Assembly: GCA_031291185.1 (NCBI GenBank)
Contig: JARLJM010000207.1
Location: forward strand, 1 to 32,767
Origin: Parasulfuritortus sp.
Lineage (GTDB): Bacteria > Pseudomonadota > Gammaproteobacteria > Burkholderiales > Thiobacillaceae
Direction: 5' to 3'
Length of the DNA stretch: 32,767 nt
A program made the translations under genes and the position numbers. Positions 32,344 through 32,767 of this stretch are shown here, piece after piece. Numbering within the stretch: position 1 is the stretch's first letter; the number at the start of each line of letters is the position of its first letter. The notes under the pieces are model-generated. The model was not told the DNA's origin. It worked only from the letters and a program-made list of their open reading frames with translations, and did not search any database.

Positions 32344-32362
32344 CCTGCCCAGAGACCATCCA

Positions 32363-32752
32363 ATGAAATGGCTGATACGAAACTTCTTTAAAACCCTTCG
32401 CCTGATCCTCGGTCCCGTGCTGCTGCTAAAGGAAAAGATGACGGCACCGCAAGGCCTGGTCCGCACACCTGAGGCACAGCAGGAAGTCGACCGGCAATGC
32501 CGCGACCTGGCCCTGTATCAATACCGGGCCTGTCCGTTCTGTATCAAGGTCCGCCAGGAAACCCGCCGCCTTTCACTGAATATCGAACTGCGCGATGCCC
32601 AGCACGACACGAACCACCGTGATGCGTTACTGCAAGGAGGCGGACGCGGCATGGTGCCCTGCTTGAGAATCACAGATGAGCAAGGCAACGCACGCTGGAT
32701 GTACGAATCCGGCGACATCATCGACTATCTGCGTGGACGCTTCACCGCGTGA
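32363..32752 (+). CDS. Membrane-anchored glutaredoxin-like protein
   Basis: Protein of 129 aa. A hydrophobic, basic-flanked N-terminus (residues 1-22) probably anchors it. The rest is a glutaredoxin/GST-N thioredoxin fold: active-site CPFC (Cys57, Cys60) in YRACPFCIKV, the cis-Pro in GMVPCLRI, and ESGDIIDYL, the glutathione-binding segment. It may be a glutathione-dependent thiol reductase at the inner membrane; the side of the membrane is not certain. The ATG lies 20 bases after dbpA, with a weak AGAGA ribosome-binding site. Confidence 0.85.
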   Translation: MKWLIRNFFKTLRLILGPVLLLKEKMTAPQGLVRTPEAQQEVDRQCRDLALYQYRACPFCIKVRQETRRLSLNIELRDAQHDTNHRDALLQGGGRGMVPCLRITDEQGNARWMYESGDIIDYLRGRFTA

Positions 32753-32767
32753 ACATCCCCATAATTC

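Overview
This is an ordinary chromosomal stretch of a proteobacterium. The gene set (ratAB facing smpB, mnmH, guaBA, dapE-prmB, a scpA-scpB-rluB group with a Lon protease, uvrB beside an aspartate aminotransferase, and a PEP-CTERM protein) best fits a betaproteobacterium of the Nitrosomonadales type. That placement is inferred from gene content only. Genes are densely packed, often overlapping by 1-22 bases. I saw no prophage, insertion sequence, CRISPR array, rRNA or tRNA gene, and no gene-free stretch longer than 300 bases.

Layout. 1-2.7 kb: trxB, an Smr-domain protein, and a PEP-CTERM exported protein with a sigma-54-like promoter and a strong terminator. 2.8-4.2 kb (minus): tadA overlapping a YkuD L,D-transpeptidase, preceded by a PsiF-repeat periplasmic protein. 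4.4-8.7 kb (plus): a very large protein (1156 aa) that I tentatively assign to the pyrophosphate-type PEP carboxykinases, then fabI with its own promoter. 8.7-13.3 kb (minus): guaB, guaA, a putative methyltransferase and a membrane-anchored thioredoxin-like protein. 13.4-16.7 kb: a small lipoprotein, ratA-ratB facing smpB, mnmH and a host-attachment/baeRF-type protein. 16.7-18.2 kb (minus): a GNAT acetyltransferase, ispF and thpR. 18.2-21.3 kb (plus): an ArsC/Spx-like protein, dapE, prmB and a small TM-helix membrane protein. 21.3-29.4 kb (minus): uvrB, a three-repeat unknown protein, a low-molecular-weight phosphatase, lon, scpA, scpB and rluB. 29.5-32.8 kb (plus): an aspartate aminotransferase, dbpA and a membrane-anchored glutaredoxin-like protein.

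Functional themes are nucleotide synthesis (guaBA), envelope and lipid metabolism (fabI, ispF, dapE, L,D-transpeptidase), thiol redox control (trxB, two anchored thioredoxin-fold proteins), chromosome upkeep (scpAB, uvrB), and many translation or RNA-quality genes (Smr, tadA, ratA, smpB, mnmH, baeRF-type, thpR, prmB, rluB, dbpA).

The most interesting signals are: (1) the probable pyrophosphate-dependent PEP carboxykinase; (2) a near-consensus sigma-54 promoter just after uvrB with a leader of about 150 nt before the unknown three-repeat protein; (3) a second sigma-54-like promoter on the PEP-CTERM gene. Each sigma-54 site is abutted upstream by a perfect inverted repeat.
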